A stretch of 64,000 nt of DNA, from positions 101,650,772 to 101,714,771 of the forward strand of contig CM060697.1 of assembly GCA_030686995.1 (NCBI GenBank), written 5' to 3'. The notes under the pieces are model-generated. The model did not search any database. It was not told the DNA's origin and was given only the letters and a program-made list of their open reading frames with translations. Position 1 is the first letter of the stretch. Each line of letters begins with the position of its first letter. This stretch comes from Artemisia argyi. Lineage: Eukaryota > Streptophyta > Magnoliopsida > Asterales > Asteraceae. This document shows positions 1-9,831 of the stretch, one piece after another. Position numbers and translations under genes: made by a program.

Positions 1-1634
1 CTTTTCTCTTTTCTTAGGGCTTGTGGATATGGTATTTTTGTTGTATAAGGCTTTATTGGTGGAACAGTTGGTTTTTGAGTTGGATCTTTTTCTTCAGCTT
101 CTTCCTCTTCTTCTTGAATAAGAGTAGTATCGGTAGGAATGGGTGGTGGATCATATGAGAGACCACTTTGAGTGAATACAGCATTGATATGCTCATTTCT
201 GTTGTGTGGTGGACGATAATTCTTATCGTTTGATCCAGATGATTTTGGATTGAATTGGGTGTTACTTGGTAATGTACCAGGAATTTGAGAAGAAAATTGA
301 TCAGAAAGTCTACCAAATTTTTGTTCAAGATCCTGAATAGAAGCTTGATGATTTTTTTGACCTTGCTCAACTTTGGTTTTGAGATTGAAAATTTGAGTTT
401 TTACAAGCTCATTTGTGGTTCTTTGAGCATTTACGAATTCTCGCATCATTTTTTCGAAATCAGATTCTTCCTTTTTATCTGAATTTGTTGGGTTTGGATT
501 TTCTGTTCGAGGTTGAAAATCACGGTTATTATCCCTTTGTTGGCGATCTTGCCAATTTCCAGAACTTCTTCCGTAATAATTACCACGAAAACCTCCTCCA
601 CGATATCCTCCTTGGACATAATTGGCTACCCCTTTGTTGGGTCCATTCATAGGTTGGTCATCACACTCGGATGATGTGTGATTTCCTCCACAATTATTAC
701 AGCCATCTCGCATTTCTTTCATTTCTCCTTTTATATCTTTGTATTGCGAGTCCATTTTAGAAGACAAGGCTTCTATTTTGTCCATGAGTTTTGAATTATC
801 TGAACTTTCAGCAAAAGCAACGGTTTTCCGTAAGGGTTTGGTTTTAGAATCTTTTGACCAATCGAGTTTAAGAAGTACTCGATCTTCAAGAAGTTGATAT
901 GCCTCATTTGGTGTTTTGTAAAGGAAAATTCCTCCGGCATCAAGGATTGCTTGAGATGTTTCATCAAGACCATGATAAAAGATTTGGATTATTGTTCCTC
1001 GTCCTAAATTATGACCATGACAACTACGAAGCAAATCTTTCATGCGAAGCCAAGCTTCAACAAGAGATTCATTAGGATTTTGCGAAAAAGCACGGATTTC
1101 TCCCATTAACCTATCATACATAGCAGGTGGAAAGAATCGGCTTACAAAAGCTTGCCTCATCTCCTCCCAAGTATTAATAGTTCCTGGGGTTAATTCGTTA
1201 TACCATACTTTGGCATCTCCGGCGAGTGATGATGGAAAAAGTTTGAGCTTGATAGCATCGACATTAGTGTCTCCATAACGAAACATGCCACAAATTTCAA
1301 TGAATTCGGCAATGTGTTTATGCGGATCGGCCCGCGAACGGCCATCGAATTGACGGTCTTTGATCATAGAAAGATGGTGACCTTTAACGGTAAAGTTTTC
1401 ACCAAGGTCGGCGACAACAATAGCAGCTCCAGGAGTGGGTGCTACGGTTCTATTGGCGGCCCACATGGGTAAATCGTCAGCCATGGGTATTGGTTCAAAA
1501 AGATTAGAAATCGGATGTTCTTCGGAAAGATGATCAAACCAATTAAGAATAGTTGAAGATCTCTTCTTACGAAACAAACTTTCGGGATCGGATAAAGGTG
1601 TACTAAGCTTTTTAGTAGTAGAACGAGTGTTCAT
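1..1634 (-). CDS. Athila-type Ty3/gypsy gag polyprotein, 5' part, runs off left edge
   Basis: Reading the minus strand from the ATG at 1634-1632 gives an uninterrupted frame of 544 codons up to the window edge, with no stop, so pol may follow outside the window. The first 90 residues are a low-complexity leader. A Retrotrans_gag capsid domain follows (residues about 95-240, with WYNEL, FPPAMYDRLMGEI and EAWLRMKDLLRSC stretches). A zinc knuckle of the CX2CX3HX4C kind lies near residue 311 (CNNCGGNHTSSEC), then an RGG/Gln-rich linker and an acidic tail. The role is capsid assembly and packaging of element RNA. A tRNA-Asp primer site lies 260 bp upstream, in the right place. The intact frame suggests a fairly young or still constrained element. 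I am sure of gag; the lineage call (Athila) rests on the primer site and domain style. Confidence 0.85.
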   Translation of the reverse strand, partial: MNTRSTTKKLSTPLSDPESLFRKKRSSTILNWFDHLSEEHPISNLFEPIPMADDLPMWAANRTVAPTPGAAIVVADLGENFTVKGHHLSMIKDRQFDGRSRADPHKHIAEFIEICGMFRYGDTNVDAIKLKLFPSSLAGDAKVWYNELTPGTINTWEEMRQAFVSRFFPPAMYDRLMGEIRAFSQNPNESLVEAWLRMKDLLRSCHGHNLGRGTIIQIFYHGLDETSQAILDAGGIFLYKTPNEAYQLLEDRVLLKLDWSKDSKTKPLRKTVAFAESSDNSKLMDKIEALSSKMDSQYKDIKGEMKEMRDGCNNCGGNHTSSECDDQPMNGPNKGVANYVQGGYRGGGFRGNYYGRSSGNWQDRQQRDNNRDFQPRTENPNPTNSDKKEESDFEKMMREFVNAQRTTNELVKTQIFNLKTKVEQGQKNHQASIQDLEQKFGRLSDQFSSQIPGTLPSNTQFNPKSSGSNDKNYRPPHNRNEHINAVFTQSGLSYDPPPIPTDTTLIQEEEEEAEEKDPTQKPTVPPIKPYTTKIPYPQALRKEK

Positions 1635-1895
1635 ACAACAATCAAGAGAATCGAATTAATTACCTAAACAAAAGAACAAGAAAAATAAAAAATAAAAAAA
1701 AGAAAACAGAAAATTTTCAAACCGAATCGGTTGAGAATCAAACCGATCGGTTGGATGCTACGGTAAAATTAAAGTTTGAGAAACCGAATCGGTTGGAAGA
1801 GAAATCGATCGGTTTGTCGCTACGGATTTTTTTTTTTTTAGAAAACGAACACGAAAAGAAACGGACTTTTAAAACTTAAAGAAACACGATCAAAA

Positions 1896-1913
1896 TCCCC
1901 GGCAACGGCGCCA
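1896..1913 (-). other. Primer binding site matching tRNA-Asp 3' end
   Basis: On the minus strand these 18 bases begin TGGCGCC and are the exact complement of the 3' end of plant tRNA-Asp(GTC) including CCA, as I remember that tRNA. It sits 6 bases inside the LTR end at 1920. This is the usual primer of Athila-group elements and fixes the orientation of the element as minus. Confidence 0.8.
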
Positions 1914-1919
1914 AAAACT

Positions 1920-2262
1920 TGATGTGATGTTTGTTAGTGCAAGTTTTAAATTTGTAAGAGTGAATTACCAAATCTAGAAACAACACATACGAGCAAGTGT
2001 ACTCGTCCGTTATAGCAAGATATGATGGTAAGTCAGGATCGTTCGCAGGGATTTGTGAGTGAATCGAAATATAAGTCTAAAAGTAAATTTCTAATGTACG
2101 CAAATATGATAATAAGCAAATTCAATAAATTAAAAATTACACTTGTTTAGACTACTTTTCTACTTAATGACACACATGATTGTGATAACTTTTGATGACA
2201 TGTTGGTTGAGATAATTAGATGGTGATCTAATCTATTGTTTCTACAAGTTAAACCTTTGTCA
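1920..2262 (-). mobile_element. Truncated 5' LTR of the Athila-type element
   Basis: Starts TGATGTGATG next to the primer site and is about 96-98% identical by eye to 4106-4448, the same end of a complete 1.75-kb LTR. The match stops at about 2262, where it is joined to the coiled-coil frame of the neighbouring Tat element. About 1.4 kb of the LTR (its U3 side) is missing, so the element has lost its promoter end through a deletion or recombination. Confidence 0.8.
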
Positions 2263-2263
2263 T

Positions 2264-3070
2264 AAAGACTGTGATCGTAAGGCAAAGGATAGTCTCAAAC
2301 GGTTTCAGTCCGTGAAGGGTGAGCTTGAAAAGCTTAGGGCTGAGCATGCTAAGTGTGCCTCTGATGAGCCGGAGGAGTTGAAAAAGTTGAAAGCTAAGCA
2401 TGCTGGTTGTTCGTCTAGGGAGCAAGGTTTGTCGGGGAGGATATTCGATTTGGAGAAAGAGAAAGAGGAATGGAGAAAGGTTTCAAGTGATCAGGCCGAG
2501 CGGATCAAATCTTTGGAGGCTGATTTGGCGAAGACAAGGTTGTTGTTGAGTGATGAAGAGATGACTACCCAAGAGCTCCGTAAGGAAAAACAGGAGATTT
2601 CCATTCTTGCAGGGAATGCAGAGGTGGATCGTAACAAAATTGTGAACATCTTTATTCCTGAGATGGTCCGTCGTCTGTTGGGTAGTCACGAGTACAAGAC
2701 AGCCTTAGCCGAACCTTTCAACTTGTACTCTCAATCTGGGTTCTTAGATGGGGTCTCTTTGGGGAGGAAACCGGAGCAGGTAGATAAATTGCTGGAGGAT
2801 GTGGAAGGTCTGGACTTAGATGCTGATGCTAAATATCAGCCCTTATATGATCAGCTTTTCGTCAAAGAATATCCGTATGTCCAGAAGATCCACAAGACTA
2901 TCTACCATACCTTCGATGAGCTGATGAACCTTTATTCGGATCCTGCTCCTGCTTTAGAGACCGAAGAAACTGTTGCTCCAGATTCTACCTCCGAGCCGGT
3001 GGTTGATCCTCCTGTTGATAATCCTTCTGCCCAGCCCTCTACTGACCAGACCACCTCTGCCTTTGTTTGA
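2264..3070 (+). pseudogene. Antisense coiled-coil ORF in the 3' region of a Tat-lineage element
   Basis: A plus-strand frame of about 268 codons, open from the breakpoint at 2264 to TGA at 3068-3070; the first usable start inside is a GTG at 2312, so the natural N terminus is probably lost at the LTR junction. Residues about 1-110 are Glu/Lys/Leu-rich with heptad spacing (coiled coil), followed by a globular part with many acidic and aromatic residues, and a Pro/Ser/Thr-rich tail ending at SAFV. It lies downstream of, and antisense to, the gag-pol of the degenerate element at 6-11.6 kb. Extra antisense ORFs in this position are known from Tat-lineage elements such as Grande and Retand; function unknown. 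Strand and place fit that family well. It could instead be a captured host gene fragment. Confidence 0.65.
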
Positions 3071-3515
3071 AGGAATCACTTTGTAGGATACAAATGTCTC
3101 CATTTTGACTATGGATTAAGATATTTTGTATCCTTCGTGAAGCTTTTTATTAAATTTGTTCCAAGTGTTGGTAAATTCGGGTATTGTTGATCCTCCTGGG
3201 GAGGTTCATTTTTAAGTTGTAATACGGCTTGTCCGGAGGCCGATGGATGTCCGGATACTTTATCTAGACGTTTTTTTATATTTCACTTTGGAGAGATGTA
3301 GCTGATCCGGACTTTTGCTTTGTAAGGCCCTGGAGGTCATTTCCGGAACACACTTGTGTAATGGCCTTCGTGCCTTTTTTTTTTTTTTGGACTATATGAA
3401 TATATATATCATTTCGCTTTATTCTTTTAATTGTGCTTATTTATATCTTGTTTTTATACTTTGCAATTATCATTAACTCTTTTGACCATATCATGTTACG
3501 ATGTTGTGACTTTCA
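3071..3515. other. Non-coding spacer of the Tat element 3' region
   Basis: AT-rich, with a short T run near 3378 and no convincing reading frame. It joins the antisense ORF to the tandem repeats. Confidence 0.4.
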
Positions 3516-4046
3516 GCCGTTGGGGTCGCTATACCGTTAGGCACTTGGCCTTATAAATTTTTTGGCCTTCTGCCGTTAGGGGCAATCTGTACCGATGGGC
3601 GCTTGGCCTTACAAAATTTTTGGCCATTGGCCGTTAAGGGCAATTTATGCCGGTAGGCGCTTGGCCTTGTTATATTCTTGGCCTTTGGCCGTTAGGGGCA
3701 ATTTATGTCGATGGGCGTTTGGCCTTATGAAATTCTTGGCCTTTGGCCGTTAAGGGCAATTTATGCCGATGGGCGCTTGGCGTTATAAAATTTTTAGCTC
3801 TTGGCCGTTAGGGGCAATTTTATGCCGGAAGGCACCTGGCCTTATCTAATTTTTTGGCTCTTGGCCGTTAGGGGCAATTTTATGCCGGAAGGCACTTGGC
3901 CTTATCAAATTTTTTTTTGGCTCTTGGCCGTTAGGAGTAATTTATGCCGGAAGGCACCTAGCCTTATCTAATTTTTTGGCTCTTGGCCGTTAGGGGCAAT
4001 TTTATGCCGGGAGGCACCTAGCCTTATCAAATTTTTTTGGCTCTTG
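3516..4046. repeat. Nine tandem units of about 57-62 bp in a retrotransposon 3' region
   Basis: Each unit starts with GCCGTTAGGGGCAATTTATG or a close variant, contains TTGGCCTTAT, and ends in a T-rich stretch with GGCTCTTG or GGCCTTTG. Units vary by point changes and by T-run length. Position fits the hypervariable 3' untranslated region of Tat/Ogre-type elements, a known source of satellite repeats. Confidence 0.85.
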
Positions 4047-4105
4047 GCCTTATGAAACATTTCGATGTGTTGGACAATAGTATCAATTGGACAATCGTAC
4101 GTGAG

Positions 4106-5856
4106 TGATGCGATGTTTGTTAGTGCAAGTTTAAAATTTATAAGAGTGAATTACCAAATCTAGAAACAACACATACGAGCAAGTGTACTCATCCGTTATA
4201 GCAAGATATGATGGTAAGTCGGGATCGTTCGCAGGGATTTGTGAGTGAATCGAAATATAAGTCTAAAAGTAAATTTCTAATGTACGCAAATATGATAATA
4301 AGCAAATTCAATAAATTAAAAACTACACTTGTTTAGACTACTTTTCTACTTAATGACACACATGATTGTGATAACTTTTGATGACATGTTGGTTGAGATA
4401 ATTAGATGGTGATCTAATCTATTGTTTCTACAAGTTAAACCTTCGTCAAGATTTTAGTTCATAAAAACAAGCTTTAGGTGTAAACCAATCAATTCAAGAT
4501 CTATCCAAGGTTCATAAGGTATGGTGGATATCTTAAACACAAGACAAACTTTTATTACCAATCAGATACTCTTAAGAAATGGTCAATACAAAAGGTAACC
4601 TCTTCATAGACAAAAAGGTCACAATCGTTTATAAACATTTAAAATTTCGTCCTACTAAAGGTTTACAAACAATCCGATTTGACGTTATAAAAGAATTCTT
4701 ATTACAATCATACTTCTTGTTTCTTTGTTTAGTCAAGAATAATTATGGTGAAAAACAATCATTCATAGACAAATGATTATAACTAGTTGAGTAATAACAA
4801 ATCTTTCGACCTTTGAAACTATTATCAATTAGTTAACCTTGGCTAAACAAATGTCACGATGAAACTTAAGGTACAATTGGTTCTTAGGATTGACTTGAAA
4901 TTGAATTAAAACATGTTATCACAATCATCACTATCACTAAGTATAAAACATCATCAAAACAAGTGTAAAAAGATTACTAGCCACTCATGGCAAACATGCA
5001 AATAAACTCAGAATATTTAACATAAGAATCCATGGTTATAAGTGTTACAATGCTTTGAAATGGATAACAAATGACAAGGTATTGATAACCTAAGAGTTGG
5101 TGATGATTTCTTGAGATTTTCGGACTCCAAATGTTACTTCCTTGATCCTCCAAAGTTCCTGGTTCTTTCTGCACGAATTTTCCTCCTAAGAGAGCTAGAA
5201 GATGATAATAATTGTATGAAGTAATGAGAGTAAATGGTATCTTCAATTGTGTGTTGAACGGTGTTGAGTTATGCACTTTTGAAGTCCCCCATAGGCTTGT
5301 CCAACACTCTTGGTCATAAATAAGAACTTAAATGCTTGAACTTGGACAATAAGACACTAAAAAGGGCCTAGAACCTTGGGACAAAAGACCAAGATTCGTG
5401 AACAAAAGTTGGCAAAAACATGCAGAACTGACCAACCGATCGGTTACGGGTTGACACCGATCGGTTGGTGAAAGGTACTTATGACCATCCGATCGGTTTC
5501 ACACCAACCGATCGGATGGTAATTTCTGGCAGCTTTGGACTTTGACTTTGACTTGTGTAGCTCTTTATGTACTATCCAAACTTGATTAACTTTTGAACTT
5601 GGAACTTTGAGATAACAAAACTTAGGTTCCCTTATGAATTACTTCATAGATTGGACTTTTGAGCTTGGGAATCTTCGTGTAATCGCGTATACTTCATTTC
5701 CTTCATTTTTTCTCCATTTTTCCTGCATTTGGCTACATATGCTACAAAAACATACTTTGATATGATTTAGTGGTAAAAGCCTATAAAAACAACCAAATAA
5801 CATACACAAATATACTAATAACGCTTATAAAAACATGTTAACTTTGAGCGTTATCA
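4106..5856 (-). mobile_element. Solo gypsy LTR, 1,751 bp, with 5-bp target duplication GTGAG
   Basis: Begins TGATGCGATG and ends GCGTTATCA; GTGAG occurs at 4101-4105 and again at 5857-5861. Its first 343 bp match the truncated LTR at 1920-2262, so it is the same Athila-type family. No internal region remains, so it is the product of LTR-LTR recombination. Four copies of a CCGATCGG palindrome lie at 5432-5519. The small reading frames inside (4579-4776, 4977-5276) look fortuitous. Confidence 0.9.
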
Positions 5857-6043
5857 GTGAGCTTTATTAGGGGAAAAAAAAGTGGCTTATGAGCCTTACA
5901 ATGGATCTTTCGGATACTTCCGATTACATAAAACATTTCTTTAAGTTGATGACGTGCCATGTCCTAGGTACTTCCACGTCTTCCATGGTTTGAAGTTTGT
6001 AGGTACCATGTTGATAAGCCTCTATTATCCGATACGGACCTTC

Positions 6044-7009
6044 CTAATTTGGTCCTAATTTACCCTGATCTTCCGTCCTGCTAGCTTCATTTCTTCGGTA
6101 CACAAATTCTCCAACTCTAAACGTTTCGGGTCGTACCCTTCGGTTATAATATTGTTCTACCTTCTTCTTGTACTTGGCTTCCGTTATTGCCGCCATTTCT
6201 CTACGTTCTTCCAGCAAGTTTAAGTTAAGGTTGATTTCGTCATCATTGTTTTCCGTATTTGCCATCATGGTCTGGAAGGTAGGCATACCGATTTCGGCCG
6301 GAATGACGGCTTCGCTTCCGTATGTTAGGCTGAAAGGCGTTTCGCCGTTGCTGGTTTTTAAAGTGGTGCGAAAGGCCCATAGTATATTTGGTAGTTCATC
6401 GACCCGTCCGGCCCTTTCTCTTCCTAGTCGCGACTTGAATCCTTTCATCAAACTCCTGTTGGCTCTTTCTACTAATCCGTTGGCCTGAGGATGCGCAACG
6501 GCTGTGTTAATCTGGGTGATGTTCAGTCTTTCGCACCAACATTTGAAGGGGTCACCAATGAAATTGCTTCTGTTATCTGTGACAATTATCTTAGGTAATC
6601 CGAACCGGCACACAATGTTATCCCATACGAACTTCTTGACTTCTTTTTCGGTGGTTTTAGCTAACGGCTTTTCCTCCATCCACTTAGTGAAGTAGTCTAT
6701 CGCAACGATTACGTATTTGACCTTTCCTGGAGCTTCGGGCAAAGGCCCCAGGACGTCCATTGCCCACTGATAGAAAGGCCATGGTGCCATGACGGAGGTC
6801 AGTGTTGTTTTTGGCAACTTGGGAACTAGAGCGTGTATTTGGCATGAATCGCACTTCTGAATTACTTCTCTAGTATCGCGGTGCATGGTTGGCCAATAAT
6901 AACCTTGCCGCATGAGCATGGCCACTACGGATCGTGGTCCGGAGTGCATTCCACATGCCCCTTCGTGTAATTCCCTATGATGTAATTGGCTTGAAGAGGT
7001 CCCACACAT
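6044..7009 (-). pseudogene. Tat integrase domain
   Basis: The frame contains the zinc-binding HHCC region (HHREL, then CDSCQ about residue 53) and the DDE core: Asp in WAMDVLGPLP, Asp in IVTDNRSNF and Glu in ANGLVERANRS. These are the catalytic triad for joining cDNA to host DNA. The second motif has Arg where Gly is usual (TDNG). The reading frame ends at a TAG after KLGPN; related proteins read KLGPNWEGPY, and the next codons here do encode EGPY, so a Trp codon became a stop. The N-terminal end overlaps the RNase H frame by a frameshift near 6925-7009. Catalytic residues are present, yet the polyprotein is broken. Confidence 0.85.
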
Positions 7010-8124
7010 CGTAACATTGGGCCTAAGTATGACTTTTTGAGTAGTACATCGTCCAGTAGGGTGTAATGGCTTATTTTCATTCGGAGGGCTTGAGCCTCAT
7101 TCTGATCTTCCGGCCAGATCCCTTCTTTTAAGCATCGGAGGATAGGTGACATCCAGTTTTCCTCCTCCTCTTTCACTACTGCATTGATTAGCTTCACCTC
7201 AGTAAATGGCTTTTCTAATACTTCTACCAGGATTTCTTTCGTTAGATGATCAAATGCTACGGACGCGAGTTTGCTTAGTATGTCGGCCTTTTGGTTCTGA
7301 GCTCTTGGGATATTTTTTATTTTGAAACGTTCGAAACAGGCAATGTGCTCCTTGGCCTTGGCCAAGTATTTTGTCATACTCTCCGTATATGCCGTGAAGT
7401 CTCCATTAATCTGACTTGCTACCAAATTTGAGTCCACCCGCACGTCAAATGCTTTTATTTGCATGCTTCTGGCAATTCTCAGTCCGGCTAACAATGCTTC
7501 GTACTCTGTACCGTTGTTGGTAGCGTCGAAGTTTAACCGGAGAGCATAAGTATATTCTTCCTTATCCAGACTGATTAGAACCAAACCTGCTCCGGCGCCT
7601 TTTTTGCTGGACGCTCCGTCAGTATAGAGTATCCAGTCTTCCTCTTGGGAGATGTCACATATCTCCTTGCCCCTTCCTTTTGAACCCTCTTCATAAACGC
7701 CGATAGGGATTTCATTAATAAAATCTGTCAAGACTTGTCCTTTGACTACGTTTCGCGGTACGTAGGTGATATTATAAGCTCCGAGTTCTACGGTATATTT
7801 AGCGAGACGTCCGGATGCCTCTGCCTTGCTCAATACTTGCTTGATAGGTTGATCCGCTATGACCTTGACAGGATGAGCTTCAAAATATCGTCTCAATCTT
7901 CTGGACAAGTGTTGTAGAGCTAGGGCCAATTTCTCTACCGGAGCATACCTCCTTTCAGCTTCGTGCAGCGTCCTGCTCACATAGTGCACCGGAATCTGTC
8001 GTCCTTCTCTTTCTACTAGCATAACTCCACTGATTGCTTCTTTGGCAGCCGATAGGTATAAATACATATCTTCTTTCGGTTTTGGTGTAGTGAGGCAGGG
8101 GAGTTCTAGAATTATTTTCTTCAT
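6925..8124 (-). pseudogene. Tandem RNase H domains of the Tat polyprotein
   Basis: The first part is the usual gypsy RNase H-like region (LYLSAAKEAISGVMLVE, then HYVSRTLHEAERRYAPVEKL). From about residue 160 a second, archaeal-type RNase H follows, with the acidic residues in YTDGASSKKG, TEYEALLAGL, VDSNLVASQ and QKADILSKLAS all present. RNase H removes the RNA strand during reverse transcription. Having both domains identifies the lineage. A stop separates this frame from RT, and a frameshift lies at its junction with integrase. Confidence 0.85.
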
Positions 8125-8127
8125 TTC

Positions 8128-8955
8128 CTAAAAATCTTCTTCGGCAGCTTCTGTCCATTGATACTGGTCTTTGTTATCCTTGGTAATGTTTTTAAGGGTT
8201 TCAAAGAATGGTAAGGACCTTTCGGATGATTTGGACAAGAAACGATTTAATGCTGCGAGCTTGCCGCTCAGGCTTTGCATTTCCTTAAGAGACTTGGGTG
8301 ATTGCATGTCGGCAATCGCCCTTGTTTTCTTAGGATTTGCTCTGATTCCCTCCGAGGATATTAGATATCCGAGGAATTTCCCTTCCTCGACTCCGAAGGA
8401 GCATTTTTTGGGGTTCAGCTTCATATTTATCCTCCGGAGGTTGTCAAATGTTTCGGCTATGTCGGCCAATAATTCCTTTTCGGTTTGGCTCTTAATCACC
8501 ATATCATTCACATATGCTTCTAAATTTCGTCCGATTTGCGACCAGAAGACCGTATCTACCAACTTCTGGTAAGTTGCTCCGGCGTTTTTTAATCCGAATG
8601 GCATCTTAGTATAGCAATATGTTCTGTGATCGGTGTAGAAGGCAGTTTTCTCTTCGTCTTCGTTTACCATTTGGACTTGATGGTATCCTTTATAAGCATC
8701 GAGGAAGCATTTGTAACGGAATCCTGTTACTGACTCAATTTTCCAATCAATTTCTGGTAATGGGTAATAGTTCTTTCGGCAAGAGGAATTGAGGTTCTTG
8801 AAATCGATACACATTCTCCAACTACCATCCGGCTTCTTTACTAATACCGGATTTGATATCCATGTCGGATATCGCACGGGTCTAATGATTCCGGCTTTCA
8901 GCCATTCCTCCACATCCTTGTTTATGGCTTGGTTCTTTTCTTCTGAGAAGAACAT
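8128..8955 (-). pseudogene. Tat reverse transcriptase, catalytic motif altered
   Basis: Recognisable RT fingers and palm: SNPVLVKKPDGSWRMCIDF, then DAYKGYHQVQM, then TKMPFGLKNAGATYQ. The catalytic box reads YVNDM, where active enzymes of this group read YVDD, so the first metal-binding Asp is now Asn. A stop follows EAAEEDF before the RNase H frame. Either change would stop cDNA synthesis by this copy. Upstream, the frame joins protease across a TGA near 9016. Confidence 0.9.
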
Positions 8956-9015
8956 TTTCTTTTGTGCTATGGGCTTGTCCTGAACGTTTGCGTTGAGCTT
9001 GTGCTCTGCGACCCA

Positions 9016-9678
9016 TCAGGGAATGCCCTTCATATCCGAAGGTTCCCATGCAAAAACATCTCGACTGTTTTTAAGTAGGGCTATCAGCTGCTTTTGTCCT
9101 TCCTTTGAGAAACTTCTTCCTATCGTTACTAGTTGCTCCGAAGGGGGCCTCGTTTCGGTTTCTTTCTCCAATAGGAATTTTTCCTCTAATTTTCTGCATT
9201 CAGAAATGATGATGGAACGAGTTACCAAGGTAGCAATGCCTCTTGGGGTAGGGAACTTCATCATGGAATGTATCGTTGAAGGGATGGCTCTTAACTGCTT
9301 GATTCCGGAGCGTCCTAGTATTATGTTGTAAGGGGAAGGAGACCTTACTACCGCAAATTTTATTGTTGTTTGCCGATACAATCCTTCACTTCCGAAGCAT
9401 ACTTCCAGCTCGATTTTTCCTAACGGATTAATCGCTTCTCCGGCAAAACCTACTAGGGGTGTGTTTGTCTTAGTGAGTCTCGATCGGATGGAGGAGTCGA
9501 AGTTTAAGAAACAGTGTTCGTACATGACTTCCACCGAAGCACCTTGGTCAACGTACACCCTTCGGACTGTGTATCCTTCTACTTCTGCCTCGACTATGAG
9601 TGGTTCTTCCGAGACGTCTCCGGGTAAGATCGGAGGAAAACTGATAGGAGCATTCATCCATTCTTCTTCCTGATCCAT
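9016..9678 (-). pseudogene. Tat aspartic protease and linker to RT
   Basis: Residues 40-60 hold the retropepsin-like active-site region VYVDQGASVEVMY (DQG in place of DSG/DTG, common in this lineage), followed by the flap and the ILGR motif near residue 120. The protease cleaves the polyprotein. The frame ends at TGA after MKGIP, but the next codons (WVAEHKLN) continue the normal linker to RT, so this is a nonsense mutation, probably CGA to TGA. Confidence 0.8.
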
Positions 9679-9831
9679 GCTTTTGCGTTTTCGTCCTTTC
9701 TCCTAGTATCAGACCATATTTATGACCCTACCCGGGTTGGCTTGGTGATTTCCCCTTTGAGGTGCTTGATTCCTTTGCCGGACATCCCTGATCAGATGGT
9801 CCAGTTTGCCCGTTTCCAAGGCCCTTTTGAG

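Noticed and set aside
3516..4046. Regular repeats that could be taken for a CRISPR array
   Set aside because: Units are contiguous without unique spacers, vary in sequence, and this is plant DNA.
6168..6695. Plus-strand ORFs over the integrase region, and similar ones at 8171-8572, 8789-9331 and 10717-10953
   Set aside because: Antisense shadows of the Tat pol and gag frames, without domains of their own.
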